From NCBI GenBank assembly GCA_026398575.1, contig JAPLSP010000727.1, forward strand, positions 1 through 34,968: DNA of 34,968 nucleotides, given 5' to 3'. Shown piece after piece: positions 22,504 to 30,038 of the stretch. Numbering within the stretch: position 1 is the first letter of the stretch; each line of letters starts with the position of its first letter. Origin of the DNA: Candidatus Sumerlaeota bacterium (GTDB lineage Bacteria; Sumerlaeota; Sumerlaeia; JADFCT01). A model generated the notes under the pieces. The model was not told the origin of the DNA. It saw only the letters and a list, made by a program, of their open reading frames with translations, and searched no databases. Made by a program: the position numbers and the translations under genes.

Positions 22504-23676
22504 ATGGGTGATGAGATTGACCTGAATGATATTCTTAGGAAATCTTCCGAAGGGCGAAGGCTGGAGGCTGGCGAAGGGGCGCGGCTGTTTGATTGCTGTG
22601 ACCTCGCGGCGTTGGGGGAGGCGGCGCATCGGGTGCGGATGAGGAAGGCGCGGGGGAATGCGGTCACTTATGTGGTGGACCGGAATATCAATTATACGAA
22701 TGTTTGCACAAGCAAGTGTTTGTTTTGCGCGTTTCATCGCGATCCGGGGGATCGGGAGGGATACGTTCTTTCCTACGATGAGATCGGCGCCAAGGTTGCC
22801 GAGACGATTGCGCTGGGCGGGAAGCAGATTTTGCTGCAAGGGGGATTGAATCCGGAGTTGCGTATCGGATGGTATGAGGGACTGCTGCGATTTTTGAAAT
22901 CGCTGTACGGGATTTATGTTCATGGTTTTTCGGCGCCGGAAATCATTCATATCGCGCGGCTGGAAAATCTTTCGGTTGCGACGGTTTTGGGAAAGCTGCG
23001 CGAGGCGGGATTGGATTCGCTGCCCGGAGGCGGCGCCGAAATCCTGTGTGAAAAAATCCGCAGCGAGGTCAGTCCGCATAAATGCTCGGTGGATGAGTGG
23101 TTCGACGTTCACCGCGCCGCGCACCGGATGGGGATGCGGACGACGGCCACGATGATGTTCGGGCATATCGAGAGCATTGCCGACCGCATCGAGCACTTTG
23201 AGCGCGTGCGCGCTTTGCAGGATGAAACGGGCGGATTCACAGCGTTCATTGCATGGACGTTTCAGCCGGGCGCCACCCCTCTGGGAAAAAGAACACAACG
23301 GAAGACGGCGCACGGACACGCACGGACGAACACGGACAAGCACGGACAGCAAAAGCCCAACCTCAAGCCCCGAACCCCAAGCCCCGAACCCCGGCTTGAG
23401 GGCGCTTTCGATTATCTTCGGACGATCGCGATCGCGCGGCTCTTTATTGACAACATCCCCAATTTTCAGGTTTCGTGGGTGACGCAAGGCGAGGCAATTG
23501 CGCAGGCGGGGCTGATGTTTGGGTGCAATGATTTCGGCAGCACGATGATTGAAGAAAACGTTGTGCGCAGCGCCGGATGCGAATTCCGCCTGAGCGAGGC
23601 GCGCATCCGGGGGTTGATTCAAGAGGCGGGCTTTGCGCCGCTGAGAAGAGATTATCAATATAAGAATTTGGATTAA
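22504..23676 (+). CDS. mqnC: Cyclic dehypoxanthinyl futalosine synthase (radical SAM)
   Basis: 390 aa. Radical-SAM cluster CTSKCLFC (C68, C72, C75) in the family context DRNINYTNVC. Further MqnC hallmarks are GGKQILLQGGLNPEL, HGFSAPEI, GLDSLPGGGAEIL, RTTATMMFGHIE and FIAWTFQPG, and the C-terminal SWVTQGEAIAQAGL and NDFGSTMIEENVV. Known: MqnC cyclises dehypoxanthine futalosine in the futalosine route to menaquinone, so the organism likely respires with menaquinone made this way. ATG at 22504 has AAGGA 8 nt upstream. Oddity: ~36 residues of repeat-derived sequence (~261-298) are inserted between PGATPLG and the next helix. Other mqn genes are not in the window. The stop is 3 nt from that of the convergent HEPN-like gene. 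Confidence 0.92.
   Translation: MGDEIDLNDILRKSSEGRRLEAGEGARLFDCCDLAALGEAAHRVRMRKARGNAVTYVVDRNINYTNVCTSKCLFCAFHRDPGDREGYVLSYDEIGAKVAETIALGGKQILLQGGLNPELRIGWYEGLLRFLKSLYGIYVHGFSAPEIIHIARLENLSVATVLGKLREAGLDSLPGGGAEILCEKIRSEVSPHKCSVDEWFDVHRAAHRMGMRTTATMMFGHIESIADRIEHFERVRALQDETGGFTAFIAWTFQPGATPLGKRTQRKTAHGHARTNTDKHGQQKPNLKPRTPSPEPRLEGAFDYLRTIAIARLFIDNIPNFQVSWVTQGEAIAQAGLMFGCNDFGSTMIEENVVRSAGCEFRLSEARIRGLIQEAGFAPLRRDYQYKNLD
23311..23395 (+). repeat. In-frame compound repeat in mqnC: 10-bp then 7-bp units
   Basis: Four 10-bp units CACGGACNNN (23311-23350) are followed by 7-bp units CCCCGAA/CCCCAAG (about 23368-23393). The CACGGAC family recurs, inverted, between genes at 27327-27366. It encodes a basic, proline-rich loop. 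Confidence 0.9.
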
Positions 23677-23679
23677 TTT

Positions 23680-24465
23680 CTATTTCAGTACATTGCAGAT
23701 GCCATCCAATGCCCCAATGGACATCATTGCTTCAGCTTCAGCACATGGATGATTTGCTTTTATTTCTTTTTTCGGATGGACAAAGTTCCGATAGTCTCGC
23801 AAGACTTGATCAATGGATTTTGACCGCTCTAAAGGAATTATTGTCAGATCAACAGCAACCTTTATCAGCTCAAATAATACCCACTCACCTGCAACCAAGT
23901 CTTTTACCTTGCCAGACTTGTGAGTAGGAGCCTCTTTTGAGGCTACTGCTTTTGCTTGAATCGCAGGATCAGTAGCCAACTGGTCGTATAGAATTGCCTC
24001 GAGAATACTGCCAGCAAGAATTACCGAACTCTTCCAGGCTCCACTTGGAAAGACTTTAAGTCTAAGCTCCCTGTAATCACGCTCAATAATTTGCTTTAAG
24101 TCACTGTCTTTGACAAAATTAAAAGATCGAAGACATATATGACCACCCTCACCTCCATACTTCCCAAGGATTTCTATCATTTTCTGCGAATTTGCTCCAA
24201 TTGCTCTTGCATCTGTCAGAGAAAAACCTGATTTCCGTACAGAACTATGTTTATCGCTTTCGATTTCAAGTTCTTTCGCCCTCATTCGAATCCTAGCGCG
24301 AGTATCAATAAAATCATACTGAGCATCTGGCAGAAAATCTCTTGGATCGAGACGATTAAGCTCCTCCGCTAAAACAGGAACAAGTCTATAGAGTTCTGGA
24401 TGGAAGTCTTGAAATTTGGAGAGTTCCAGAACTTTGTTGGCAAGTTTGATAATATACTGAATCAT
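23680..24465 (-). CDS. Unknown protein with HEPN-like C-terminal motif
   Basis: 261 aa; ATG at 24465 with GGAG 6-7 nt upstream. No family firmly recognised. The N-terminal ~75 residues are helical and charged. The middle has SGAWKSSVILAGSILEAILY. The C-terminal part has VLRDYRNFVHPKKEI, giving R223-x6-H230 and R226-N-F-V-H230, close to the R-x4-6-H signature of HEPN domains; many HEPN proteins are RNases in toxin or abortive-infection systems. Codon use is more AT-rich than its neighbours, hinting at acquisition. It lies downstream of a VapB-like antitoxin and a broken toxin. The HEPN assignment is an inference from a short motif. Confidence 0.55.
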   Translation of the reverse strand: MIQYIIKLANKVLELSKFQDFHPELYRLVPVLAEELNRLDPRDFLPDAQYDFIDTRARIRMRAKELEIESDKHSSVRKSGFSLTDARAIGANSQKMIEILGKYGGEGGHICLRSFNFVKDSDLKQIIERDYRELRLKVFPSGAWKSSVILAGSILEAILYDQLATDPAIQAKAVASKEAPTHKSGKVKDLVAGEWVLFELIKVAVDLTIIPLERSKSIDQVLRDYRNFVHPKKEIKANHPCAEAEAMMSIGALDGICNVLK

Positions 24466-24553
24466 TTTTTTCTCCGTCTATGTAACTTGATCTTGGTCAT
24501 TACCTTTGATGGAAATGATGCGCCTAAAGTCTGGCTATCCTCTCTTTCATTAG

Positions 24554-24613
24554 CTAGGCTTGCGCACCACGCAGGTGAGCGAAGGAACAGGCATGTGTAT
24601 CGAGGATAATCAC
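24554..24613 (-). pseudogene. VapC/PIN toxin N-terminal remnant joined to foreign sequence
   Basis: A GTG overlapping the antitoxin stop (GTGA) reads VIILDTHA, the typical first strand and metal-binding Asp of PIN-domain toxins, then runs to a stop after 19 codons. The following sequence, read in another frame, gives PVPSLTCVVRKPS, resembling the C-terminus of the nearby glycosyltransferase (LSLICVARKPAI). The remnant therefore looks like a deletion or recombination joint. The catalytic body of the toxin is absent. Confidence 0.6.
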
Positions 24614-24834
24614 TTTAATAATGCCCATTCATTCTCATCTATCGCCGGCTGAATAAGATCACCGCAAATGCGAGTTCTGGTCTTCAGCGCAAGCGGTGGA
24701 ATTCGGCTAGGGGCGACGGTGTTTGTTTCCAAGATAAGAAAAATCGCCTCAATTCGAGTTCGAGGCGGAAAAGCTGGCAGATGCTCGAATCGCCCCGCTG
24801 CGTCCGTCTCCAATATGATTCGTTCCGCCTGCAT
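24610..24834 (-). CDS. VapB-like antitoxin (orphaned)
   Basis: 74 aa from the ATG at 24834 (AAAGGAAG upstream), chosen over a start 36 nt earlier. It begins MQAERIILETDAAGRFEHLP and continues PPRTRIEAIFLILE, which looks like the beta-rich N-terminal part of small antitoxins placed before PIN toxins. The C-terminal half (GDLIQPAIDENEWALL) would bind the toxin. Its TGA overlaps the GTG of the toxin remnant, the standard vapBC coupling. With the toxin lost, it has no visible partner. Family assignment is mainly from context. Confidence 0.6.
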   Translation of the reverse strand: MQAERIILETDAAGRFEHLPAFPPRTRIEAIFLILETNTVAPSRIPPLALKTRTRICGDLIQPAIDENEWALLK

Positions 24835-25007
24835 ATCAAGCTTCCTTTCGATTTGCCTCTTCGATCTCAAGCAAATTTATTAATTGCTTCGAGGCAGATC
24901 AAGCTTCCCAAAGCGGATAGATTCTAAGGGAAACAATATCGCATGTCAACGCAAGCGTTGGATGCAGCAATTGATCTTTTGATTACTTTTAATGGCGACA
25001 GGAACGC

Positions 25008-26453
25008 TTATATAGCAGGCTTGCGCGCTACGCAGATGAGGGAAAGGCCGGGCAGCGGAATCACGGATTCTACGAGGCGCAGAAGCGGGACACATAGGTC
25101 GAAGGCTTTGATCTGGAAGCGATCCATGGTGTTGCGCTGGAGCATGCAGGAATTGAACCACCATCCGGCGAGCGCCAGCGAATTAAAACTCTTCATCTTC
25201 ATCACTTCATAACCGCTGTCTTCGAGCAGTTGGGCTGTTTCTCGGCAGTCGTAACGCCGGTAATGGCCCAGATGCTTGTCATAGGAACCATAGAGGCTTG
25301 AGTATTGCGGCACGAGCAGAACCAGGCGCCCTCCCGGCTGCAGCAGCCGCCACATGCGTTTAAGCGCGCCGGCATCGTCTTCGATGTGTTCGAGCACATT
25401 GAGGCAAACCACGGTGTCGTAGCCGCCGTCCGCCAGCGCGGCGACATCTTCATCGCGCCGCAAATCCAGCCGCGCCACGTTCACCAGTTCATTGTCCTTG
25501 AAGGCCCCCTGCAGGATTTCAAGATACGCCGGGTCCATGTCGGTGACGGTCAGCCGTTCGCGCTTGGGCAGGAAGCGGCTGATGTTGCCGATGCCGGAAC
25601 CCACTTCCAGGATGCGCTGCCCCAGCCAGGGCTCGATGGTCTGGGTCATCCACTGATTGAATCGGCGCGCGGAGGACAGGTCGCCGAGTATCTCATGCCC
25701 GTAGCGCTCGTTGTAACAGTCGTCAATCAGCCAGTATTTGCAGATCGTATAAAGGGCCGAAAAGCCATCCTTCCAGCTGATCTTCTTTCCCTCGGCATAG
25801 GTGCGGCCATAATAGCTGATCGGCACCTCATACACCACGCAGCCGCGCTTGGCGACCTTTGCGGTGATTTCCGGTTCGAGGCCGAAGCGGTTCGAGCGCA
25901 GAGGAATCGTCTTCAGGACGTCGGCGCGAAAAGCCTTGTAGCAGGTTTCCATGTCCGTCAGGTTCATGCCCGTGAACCAGTTGGACAGGTGCGTCAGGAA
26001 GGTATTGCCAAGCGCGTGGTGATAATTCAGGACGCGCCGCATGGGGCTGGCGGCGAACCGCGATCCATAGACCACGTCGGCCACTCCCTCGATCAACGGG
26101 CGCAGAAGCACGGGATATTCGTTGGGATCATATTCCAGGTCGGCGTCTTGAAAGAGCGCGTACTGCCCGCGCATTTCTTCGACCGCGCGGCGAATGGCGG
26201 CGCCTTTGCCTTGATTGACCGGCTGATAAAACGCGCGGATAACTTCGGGGTATTGCGCCGCCAGCGCGCGCACAAGGTCCGTGGTGCCGTCCTTCGAGGC
26301 GTCATCCACGAGGACGATCTCACGGCGCAACCCTCCAGGCAAGGGCGCCGACATGACGCGCTCAATGGATCGGCGCAGCAAGGCCCGCTCGTTATAGACG
26401 GGAACCAGGATGGACAGGAGGCCTGACTTTGCGCCGTCGGTGGTAGGGGTCAT
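25008..26453 (-). CDS. Glycosyltransferase family 2 fused to SAM methyltransferase
   Basis: 481 aa from the ATG at 26453; an in-frame ATG at 26507 would overlap the upstream gene by 37 nt and neither has a clear ribosome-binding site. The N-terminal GT2 domain has LLSILVPVYNE, VLVDDASKDGT, NQGKGAAIRRA and QDADLEYDP (metal/sugar-nucleotide site), similar to polyprenyl-phosphate sugar transferases. From ~270 a class I methyltransferase follows: ILEVGSGIGNISRFLP (SAM loop), TDMDPAYLEI, VVCLNVLEHIEDD and LLQPGGRLVLLVPQY. A single hydrophobic helix near the C-terminus may touch the membrane. Likely acts in surface-glycan assembly, transferring and perhaps methylating sugars. It lies 17 nt downstream of a lipoprotein gene on the same strand. 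Confidence 0.85.
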   Translation of the reverse strand: MTPTTDGAKSGLLSILVPVYNERALLRRSIERVMSAPLPGGLRREIVLVDDASKDGTTDLVRALAAQYPEVIRAFYQPVNQGKGAAIRRAVEEMRGQYALFQDADLEYDPNEYPVLLRPLIEGVADVVYGSRFAASPMRRVLNYHHALGNTFLTHLSNWFTGMNLTDMETCYKAFRADVLKTIPLRSNRFGLEPEITAKVAKRGCVVYEVPISYYGRTYAEGKKISWKDGFSALYTICKYWLIDDCYNERYGHEILGDLSSARRFNQWMTQTIEPWLGQRILEVGSGIGNISRFLPKRERLTVTDMDPAYLEILQGAFKDNELVNVARLDLRRDEDVAALADGGYDTVVCLNVLEHIEDDAGALKRMWRLLQPGGRLVLLVPQYSSLYGSYDKHLGHYRRYDCRETAQLLEDSGYEVMKMKSFNSLALAGWWFNSCMLQRNTMDRFQIKAFDLCVPLLRLVESVIPLPGLSLICVARKPAI

Positions 26454-26470
26454 CGCTTGTTGTGGATCGC

Positions 26471-27076
26471 TTATTGGTATCGGGATGTTTTCAGCAGATT
26501 GACCCATGTCGGGGAATCCATCGCCTCGACCGGATCGGCATTGGGCGAAGGCGGAGGTTCGATGGAAACCGTTTTTCCGCCCTGATCGTTCGCCGGCGCC
26601 GGATGCTGGGGCGATCTCAGGAATTGCGGATAATTTTCAGGAAGGCTGTTTTCGGCGATGACGGCTTTGCCCCGCAAAAAGTAGGTGTCCGTCCAGCCTG
26701 GTACCGGCGCCAGCGCCCACTTTGGCGCGTTCGGGTCATGCAGCAGGCCTTGGGTCTGGCGGGTGAGCAGATGAAGATCGTAAACTTTTTCGGCGCCCGC
26801 TTCCGACGCCATCTGGCGCATTTGTTTGAGCAATTGCTCGCGCGATGAAGCCGTAAGGGTGCTGACGCTGTCGGTATCTATGATCGCAAGCACGATGTAT
26901 CCCAACTGGGGAACAGGCGCCACGTAGCACTGGATTGATCCCGGCTTGGCGATGACGGGATGAAAGCGGCGCGTTTCGCGGCGGGTCGCCCGCGAAGTGC
27001 ACGCCGGCGCCAACAGCGCGCCTGCAATCAGCGCCGCGAGCAAGCCGCCCCTGAAATAACGATAAAAAGTATTCAC
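26471..27076 (-). CDS. Putative lipoprotein, unknown function
   Basis: 201 aa from a GTG at 27076, chosen because a strong GGAGGGAGAG lies 7 nt upstream. The N-terminal helix GGLLAALIAGALLAPAC ends in a plausible lipobox with Cys near residue 26. The mature protein has no recognised domain: a compact region (~35-140) contains VLAIIDTDSVSTLTASS and is followed by a proline-rich tail. It precedes the GT2-methyltransferase gene on the same strand, so both may be part of envelope biogenesis. Confidence 0.6.
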   Translation of the reverse strand: MNTFYRYFRGGLLAALIAGALLAPACTSRATRRETRRFHPVIAKPGSIQCYVAPVPQLGYIVLAIIDTDSVSTLTASSREQLLKQMRQMASEAGAEKVYDLHLLTRQTQGLLHDPNAPKWALAPVPGWTDTYFLRGKAVIAENSLPENYPQFLRSPQHPAPANDQGGKTVSIEPPPSPNADPVEAMDSPTWVNLLKTSRYQ

Positions 27077-27122
27077 AACGGTTCTCTCCCTCCTGGCCGT
27101 CCTTGCGATTGCTGCCGTCCTA

Positions 27123-27225
27123 GGAGCCTGTCGAAGAACCGCGTGTCGCCGTCATGAAAACGCCCAAAGACCGGCGCTTTTCATGACGGCGACACCTTGG
27201 ACATCCGAGTTCTTTGACAGGCTCC
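27123..27225. repeat. ~100-bp inverted repeat
   Basis: Arms begin GGAGCCTGTCGAAGAAC (27123) and end GTTCTTTGACAGGCTCC (27225). Inner blocks GTGTCGCCGTCATGAAAA and TTTTCATGACGGCGACAC are also inverted. It lies in the 443-bp gap between the lipoprotein (minus strand) and the secreted-protein gene, which otherwise holds only the 10-bp array at 27327. Confidence 0.85.
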
Positions 27226-27326
27226 CAGTGGCGCCATCTTCTTCATGCCCCGCGCTTGAAAAGAATCTATCCGCCCTGCGCAGCGATGTCAACGGCGATT
27301 GGCGCAGCCCGCTTACGGAGGCGCGG

Positions 27327-27366
27327 TCCGTGTCAGTCCGTGCCCGTCCGTGTTAGTCCGTGTGCC
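27327..27366 (+). repeat. 10-bp repeat array (TCCGTGNNNN), four units
   Basis: TCCGTGTCAG, TCCGTGCCCG, TCCGTGTTAG, TCCGTGTGCC. This is the reverse-complement family of the CACGGAC array inserted in mqnC. Confidence 0.9.
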
Positions 27367-27519
27367 AGACGTTCCTCCAAGGGTTCCCAAGGGAATTGCC
27401 GCTCGCGGAAGGCGCAGATTAGTTTTTCAAGCGGACAATGTCTCCTGGAACATCCCAGGGACGAATATCTTGCGGGCCAGGGCTTTGGCGGCCTGAAGGC
27501 CCAATGATGGAGGGTGATT

Positions 27520-27948
27520 ATGAACAAGGGGTCATGGAACGTGGGGAAGCGTTTGCAGCGCTGCACGGCGTTGGTTGTGGCGTTGGCGGCGCTCGCTTTG
27601 GCGGCGCTCGGCGTGGCGGTTCACGCCGCGCAGGTCATGCAGGATACTTATGTCGTCTCGCTGGGGACGGGGACGACAACGGGCACGGCGCAAGCGAACT
27701 ATGCCGGCTTCGCCAAGCGCGCTTACGTGACGGCGAGCAATCTGGGGACGACGTGCACGGTGGCGATCAGGACTTCGCCCAGCCTGCAAACGCTTTCCAC
27801 AAGCGACGCGCTTTCTACCGGCACGTCCACGGTTTCGCTCAGCGACCTGCCGGTGGCGGAACCCACCGAATGGCTGGTGACGGCCGGCGCGGCGATGTCC
27901 ACGACGCGGACCGTATCCATTCAGCTTTACTATGACGCGAACAAGTAA
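27520..27948 (+). CDS. Secreted protein with signal peptide, unknown function
   Basis: 142 aa; ATG at 27520 with GGAGGG 5-6 nt upstream. A long signal peptide (basic start, then TALVVALAALALAALG) ends at a likely AHA/A cleavage site near residue 36. The mature ~105 residues are Thr/Ser/Ala-rich, with alternating small and beta-branched residues (VVSLGTGTTTGTAQANYAGF). This suggests a beta-sandwich exported protein. No family recognised. It stands alone, with repeat-filled gaps on both sides. Confidence 0.65.
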   Translation: MNKGSWNVGKRLQRCTALVVALAALALAALGVAVHAAQVMQDTYVVSLGTGTTTGTAQANYAGFAKRAYVTASNLGTTCTVAIRTSPSLQTLSTSDALSTGTSTVSLSDLPVAEPTEWLVTAGAAMSTTRTVSIQLYYDANK

Positions 27949-27968
27949 GGCATGAGGCGCGCCAGAAC

Positions 27969-28102
27969 CAAGGACAGCAAGGACCACAAGGACAACAAGG
28001 ACGGCAATAATACAGACAATTCCGAAGAAAGCAGATCGCGCGAGAGTAACTCCTCTGGAATTTTGTCGTCTTTGTCGTCCTTGCAGTCCTTGCAATCCTT
28101 GG
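27969..28102. repeat. Facing 9-bp repeat arrays
   Basis: Four units of CAAGGACNN (27969-28004) are followed ~60 bp later by the inverted family, (C/T)TTG(T/C)(C/A)GTC-type units at 28063-28102. The two arrays are complementary and could pair as one long hairpin downstream of the secreted-protein gene. Confidence 0.85.
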
Positions 28103-28141
28103 CGTTTCTGGCGGTTCGGCCGATCTGCGGATTAGCCCTAG

Positions 28142-28159
28142 AAAGCCCCCGGCTTTTTT
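28142..28159 (+). terminator. Possible rho-independent terminator
   Basis: AAAGCC-CCC-GGCTTT followed by TTT. A short stem 190 bp after the secreted-protein stop and just before the GT39-like gene. Confidence 0.4.
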
Positions 28160-28174
28160 GCAAGGCTAGGGGTT

Positions 28175-30037
28175 ATGGAATCAACGCCAACATCGCCGCA
28201 AGACGTTCTTCCCCAAATCGCTTCTTCGCAAAAGGCTCTTCTGCAGAAAGCTCTTCCTCAAGATATTTCGCAGCAGAGAGTTCCGCCTCAAACTCCCCGG
28301 CGGCGCTGGTTGTTGTTGGCGGCGCTAAGCGGACTGGCATTAGTTTACACCGCTATCTACATCTCCCAAATGAGCGAGGCATATATTGATTTCGGCGATG
28401 GCAATTACTTGTATATCGCCCGGCGCCTGAACGAAGGGTTGGTTTTGTATCGCGATATCCTCTCACCACAGCCGCCCATTCATGTTTGCGTGGGCGCGCT
28501 CCTGCTGAGGCTGGGCGGATGGCTGGGCTCGCCGCTCTACACGGTGCGGATTTTCTCAATGCTGCTACACCTGGCGACGATGGCGATCGTAGCATTGCTG
28601 GCGCTGAAAATTTTCGGGCGCGTCGCCGCCGCCATCGCCGCCGCTGTTTTGTATCTGCTGGTTCCCATCGGATTCTGGTGGACGCTCGGCTATCAGTCCG
28701 AGCCTTTCGAGATGGCGTTCCTGCTGGCCTCGACTCTTTTCTTCCTGGACTTCAAACCGCGCTCGCTGGTCCTGGCCGGCGCGCTGGCGGCCGCGGCGCC
28801 GTTCTGCAACATGACCGCCGTTCCTTTCCTGCTTTTCAATATCGCATTCCTTCTCATCCGCCGTCCGCGATTGGCGCCATATTATCTGGCGCCCATCGCG
28901 GTCGTGGGCGTCATTGTGGCGGGAGTGTTCGAGTGGGCCACCGGCGCCTATTTCCAGAATGTTTTCTTCAATCAGGTCGGCACGTTCCCCAAGGAAGAGA
29001 TTCTGAGGCTTAGCCCGTATGGGCCTCAGACGCTGGCGCAATACGCGCTGTCGAAGCTGGCCTCGCAGGGGTTGAAAGTCCTGATGTTTGACGGGCCGTG
29101 GATTATATGGGGACTGGCGGGATTGGCATTGATCCCCAAAGAAATCGCGCCAGAGCGTCCGTTGCGTTCGTATGTGGCGTGGCTGACGGCGGCGGGATTG
29201 CTTTCGATTTGTTTCGTGGCCAAAGGCGCGACGATGGATTATATATTCACATTGGGCGAACCGATTTTGTGCGTCGTTGGCGGAGGGATGTGGGCGGGGC
29301 TGTTTAGAGTTCCGGGTTCCGAGTTCCGAGTTCCGAGTTGCAGCGCAAGGGGTCAGGGATCAGGGATCAGGGGTCAGGAGTCAGAGGTGAGGGATCAGGG
29401 GTTAGAGGTGAGGGATCAGGGGTTAGAGGTCAAAGGTCAGGAGACAGCGCAGAGGGATCTGGAGTCAGGGGATGAGAATTCGCAATCCGCAATCCGCAAT
29501 CCGCAATCCGCAATTGCCAATCGCCAATCGTCAATCGTCAATCGTCAATCGTCAATCCTATGTTTGGCATTGTTGGCCGTTGCGGGGGTGGTATGGTTTG
29601 GATGCTATGGGGCGGGGCTGATTGTTCGGACGCTTCAGGGCGAGCAATTCGAGATGTCGCTTCAAAAAATCCAATGGGTCAAAGAGTTGACTGACAACAA
29701 CAGCAAGCCCGGCGACGCAATCATCGCGCATCCGTACTTTGCGTTCCTGACGGGGCGGCGGCTGGTGGAGGAATATTCCGAAATTTATATCTGGAACATT
29801 AAATATGGCAACGAAATGATCGTGGACAAGCGCCCCGGAGAGGGCGTCGCCAAACTGGAGCGGATGGCGCAGGCGATCAGGGAAAGGCGCGTTCCGATAA
29901 TTTTTTTGGATATGAATCAGACCGGGCGCCATGAGATCATTCGCGCGGCATTGGCGGCGGGGAAATATGAGCTGAAAACAAAATCGCTCCGATCGCTGAA
30001 TACGCCGTTTGAGGTGTGGGTTCCGGGGCAAGGATGA
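28175..30037 (+). CDS. GT39-like (PMT-type) membrane glycosyltransferase with repeat insertion
   Basis: 620 aa. A ~40-residue Gln/Pro-rich cytoplasmic N-terminus made of 5-residue units (LPQIA, SSQKA, LLQKA, LPQDI) precedes ~10 hydrophobic helices. After helix 1 an extracytoplasmic loop carries the acidic motif DFGDGNYLYIARRLNEG with YRDILSPQPP, as in dolichol/undecaprenyl-phosphate-sugar dependent GT39/ArnT-like enzymes. The C-terminal soluble part includes NSKPGDAIIAHPYFAFLTGRR. Oddity: residues ~378-461 are encoded by heptamer arrays (29307-29557) between two membrane helices (GGGMWAGLF ... LCLALLAVAGVVW). The frame stays open, so a functional protein with a long low-complexity loop is likely. 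Acceptor unknown. Confidence 0.75.
   Translation: MESTPTSPQDVLPQIASSQKALLQKALPQDISQQRVPPQTPRRRWLLLAALSGLALVYTAIYISQMSEAYIDFGDGNYLYIARRLNEGLVLYRDILSPQPPIHVCVGALLLRLGGWLGSPLYTVRIFSMLLHLATMAIVALLALKIFGRVAAAIAAAVLYLLVPIGFWWTLGYQSEPFEMAFLLASTLFFLDFKPRSLVLAGALAAAAPFCNMTAVPFLLFNIAFLLIRRPRLAPYYLAPIAVVGVIVAGVFEWATGAYFQNVFFNQVGTFPKEEILRLSPYGPQTLAQYALSKLASQGLKVLMFDGPWIIWGLAGLALIPKEIAPERPLRSYVAWLTAAGLLSICFVAKGATMDYIFTLGEPILCVVGGGMWAGLFRVPGSEFRVPSCSARGQGSGIRGQESEVRDQGLEVRDQGLEVKGQETAQRDLESGDENSQSAIRNPQSAIANRQSSIVNRQSSILCLALLAVAGVVWFGCYGAGLIVRTLQGEQFEMSLQKIQWVKELTDNNSKPGDAIIAHPYFAFLTGRRLVEEYSEIYIWNIKYGNEMIVDKRPGEGVAKLERMAQAIRERRVPIIFLDMNQTGRHEIIRAALAAGKYELKTKSLRSLNTPFEVWVPGQG
29307..29557 (+). repeat. Compound in-frame heptamer insertion (three families) in the GT39-like gene
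   Basis: Family one: GAGTTCC-type units (29307-29340). Family two: 14 perfect-length units of GGGRTCA type (GGGGTCA, GGGATCA, GAGGTGA, GGGGTTA...) at 29349-29446. Family three: 11 units AATCCGC to AATCGTC at 29477-29553. Read in-frame they give 7-residue protein repeats such as NPQSAIR. Confidence 0.95.
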
Positions 30038-30038
30038 A

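Noticed and set aside
22270..23658. 462-codon minus-strand frame over mqnC
   Set aside because: Shadow of mqnC, which has all radical-SAM and family motifs; the minus product has no recognisable domain.
25305..26426. 373-codon plus-strand frame over the GT2-methyltransferase gene
   Set aside because: Antisense shadow; the minus strand carries the GT2 and methyltransferase motifs.
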